Shown: positions 63,019 to 64,000 of the stretch, in pieces | Numbering within the stretch: the stretch's first letter is position 1 | How the letters are laid out: each line of letters begins with the position of its first letter | From: JALRBM01 sp964615445 | GTDB taxonomy: Bacteria; Patescibacteriota; Saccharimonadia; Saccharimonadales; Saccharimonadaceae | NCBI GenBank assembly: GCA_964615445.1 | Contig: CAZTOK010000002.1 | Coordinates: 1-64,000, forward strand | Length of the DNA: 64,000 nucleotides | Reading direction: 5' to 3' | Notes under the pieces: model-generated | Seen by the model: only the letters and a program-made list of their open reading frames with translations | Databases searched by the model: none | Told to the model about the DNA's origin: nothing | Made by a program: the position numbers and the translations under genes

Positions 63019-63900
63019 GTGCAGAAGAGACGGACGACAATCGTCAGTTCGCTTCTGGCCACGTTCGCCCTACTGGTGACGCTGGTCATCACCGCTTGCG
63101 GTGGTGGCGGTGGCGGTGGCAATAGCTACAACAACACGGCGAACGTGAACGACGGGTCGGGGGATACGACCTGCATCACTCAGCTGGACGCCAATCAGAA
63201 GGCGCAGCTGACTGACTACGTCAATAAGAACCACGACCAGGTGAACTCCGTCTCGAACAACAGCGATGGCACCCAGGACGTGTGCGTCCTTGAAAAGTCC
63301 GGAAACGGCTACGAGGAGCACTACTACCGGCAGCAGGATCACTTCAATGATTACCTGCTGTACAGCATGATGTTCGGGTATGGTCATCAACTGGCAACAA
63401 TCGGACTGCTTACGGGCGACCTGAACGTCGCGGAAGCGATGACGCTCCACTTGCTGACCAACATCAACTCGAGCGGTGGCGCGTACAGTCCGTACGCTCA
63501 GCAGACGAACGGAAGCTGGGCTCGTCAGACCAACACCACAACGATCGTGAACAAGAACATTACGGTCAACAATATTCAGTACGGTGCTGCTCCGGCAAAG
63601 CCCTTCTCGACAGCCAAGGACCAGGCGCCCCCGAGCGGTTATGCGAAGCAGGTGATGCCGAAGAAGTCCGACGACACCGCCACCATTTCCAAGAACGGTG
63701 ACATAAAGCGTGGCGGCCTCGGTGTCAAGACCACACCGTCAGCAAACTCGCCGACGGCAAAGCCGGACTTCACCAAGAATAGCCCGCCCGCTAAGTCGAC
63801 TTCCGGTGGCACGGGCAGTACCGGTGGTAGCAAGTCCGGCGGAACGAGCGGAGGAACCTCCGGCGGCAAGACCGGCGGCGTTTCCATCCCCAGGAAGTGA
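63019..63900 (+). CDS. Glycine-rich secreted lipoprotein, 293 aa, GTG start
   Basis: GTG at 63019 follows GAGGAGG with a five-base gap. Residues 1-27 are a lipoprotein signal with lipobox ITAC, followed by a Gly run and a globular part with two cysteines (DTTCITQ, DVCVLEK). The C-terminal third is rich in Ser, Thr, Gly and Lys with repeated GGTSGG and KSGG units, so it is probably disordered or surface-bound. I do not recognise the family. Codon use is GC-rich, as in the lipoprotein at 30329. It is a single-gene unit, and its leader and 3' region form a strong 15+8-bp long-range pairing. Confidence 0.72.
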   Translation: MQKRRTTIVSSLLATFALLVTLVITACGGGGGGGNSYNNTANVNDGSGDTTCITQLDANQKAQLTDYVNKNHDQVNSVSNNSDGTQDVCVLEKSGNGYEEHYYRQQDHFNDYLLYSMMFGYGHQLATIGLLTGDLNVAEAMTLHLLTNINSSGGAYSPYAQQTNGSWARQTNTTTIVNKNITVNNIQYGAAPAKPFSTAKDQAPPSGYAKQVMPKKSDDTATISKNGDIKRGGLGVKTTPSANSPTAKPDFTKNSPPAKSTSGGTGSTGGSKSGGTSGGTSGGKTGGVSIPRK

Positions 63901-63905
63901 GGCGT

Positions 63906-63934
63906 GGTGGTGTTCCCCGAACGGGAACACCACC
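63906..63934. terminator. Hairpin after the 63019 gene, no U-tract
   Basis: GGTGGTGTTCCC pairs exactly with GGGAACACCACC around a five-base loop. CTCACCTTTG follows. The complement of the leader (63944-63958) lies beyond it, so it cannot be the only 3' end. Confidence 0.7.
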
Positions 63935-63943
63935 CTCACCTTT

Positions 63944-63958
63944 GTCATTTCACTATCA
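63944..63958 (+). promoter_or_regulatory. 3'-region segment complementary to the leader
   Basis: GTCATTTCACTATCA is exactly complementary to 62975-62989 in the leader. CTAAAAAC at 63962-63969 is complementary to 62953-62960, in the correct antiparallel order for one continuous helix with an inner bulge. Confidence 0.8.
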
Positions 63959-63964
63959 TCACTA

Positions 63965-63991
63965 AAAACTCCAAACGGAGTTTTATTTTTT
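63965..63991 (+). terminator. Rho-independent terminator with T run
   Basis: AAAACTCC-AAAC-GGAGTTTT is an 8-bp stem followed by ATTTTTT. It is the likely true end of the 63019 transcript. Confidence 0.85.
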
Positions 63992-64000
63992 GCCCAAATT

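Noticed and set aside
1..64000. CRISPR array or cas genes
   Set aside because: No regularly spaced direct repeats and no Cas proteins were found in the window.
1..64000. UGA recoded to glycine as in Gracilibacteria
   Set aside because: TGA ends many clear genes (for example 10335 and 30884) and no long frames continue through TGA.

Overview
The window looks like a chromosome segment of a Candidatus Saccharibacteria (TM7, Patescibacteria/CPR) genome. The evidence is a compact gene set with short conserved membrane proteins typical of that group, a sortase with an LPxTG-type substrate, type IV pilin-like proteins, an F1Fo ATP synthase operon with compact subunits, and many leaderless genes. 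TGA is used as a normal stop codon (for example at 10335 and 30884), which argues against Gracilibacteria/Absconditabacteria. Taxonomy is inferred from gene content only.

Layout. 1-5.5 kb: small orphan genes, an LPHTG-anchored surface protein, a Pr6Pr-type membrane protein, a TrmA/RumA-type RNA methyltransferase and a pilin-like protein. 5.6-8.9 kb: a UvrD-type helicase fused to a RecB-like nuclease. 8.9-11.2 kb: a run of six tiny orphan genes separated by perfect hairpins. 11.3-16.6 kb: a Dus enzyme, then dabB and dabA, a two-gene inorganic-carbon accumulation system with all four zinc-site residues of DabA conserved. 16.9-19.6 kb: an accessory patch with a transposase remnant and a Panacea-type (SocA/DUF4065) toxin-antitoxin pair. 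19.7-29.1 kb: the ATP synthase locus atpZ-B-E-F-H-A-G-D, with atpC cut off from atpD by about 3 kb holding an MFS exporter, a Rossmann-fold protein and two small membrane proteins. 29-41 kb: mixed surface proteins, glutaredoxin, ABC-F, two glycosyltransferases, an M20 peptidase, pyrH and smpB. 41-45 kb: a nucleotide and DNA house-cleaning cluster (xthA, a guanylate-kinase-like protein, a NUDIX-MazG fusion, a HAD phosphatase and an NAD(P)HX-dehydratase-like protein). 45-52.7 kb: an RCC1-repeat pseudopilin, tRNA-Leu, sortase, IMPase-like enzyme, PEGA protein and membrane proteins. 52.7-58.2 kb: gltX, a DUF3048 protein, a histidine kinase, a response regulator and a TrmB-type regulator. 58.3-64 kb: an HD-like protein, a three-gene tail-fibre-like surface module and a glycine-rich lipoprotein.

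Two kinds of transcription unit alternate along the window. Housekeeping genes usually have a TATAAT-like hexamer only 6-11 bases before the start codon, with no room for a Shine-Dalgarno site, so they are probably leaderless. About twenty accessory genes, mostly short and unrecognised, are single-gene units. Most of them have a strong Shine-Dalgarno site, many have a 17-base-spaced -35/-10 promoter and a short leader, and most end in a long perfect hairpin.

The most unusual signal is in this second class. In at least a dozen of these units the leader, often its predicted first bases, is complementary to sequence at or just after the stop codon. The best cases are 15+8 bp (gene at 63019), 16 of 18 bp (gene at 20226), 14 bp (gene at 9515), 9 bp (58342 and 1022) and 8 bp (34291 and 40207). 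This would close the mRNA into a loop and in some cases cover the ribosome-binding site. I know of no described system of this kind, and it is the main candidate for new biology here.
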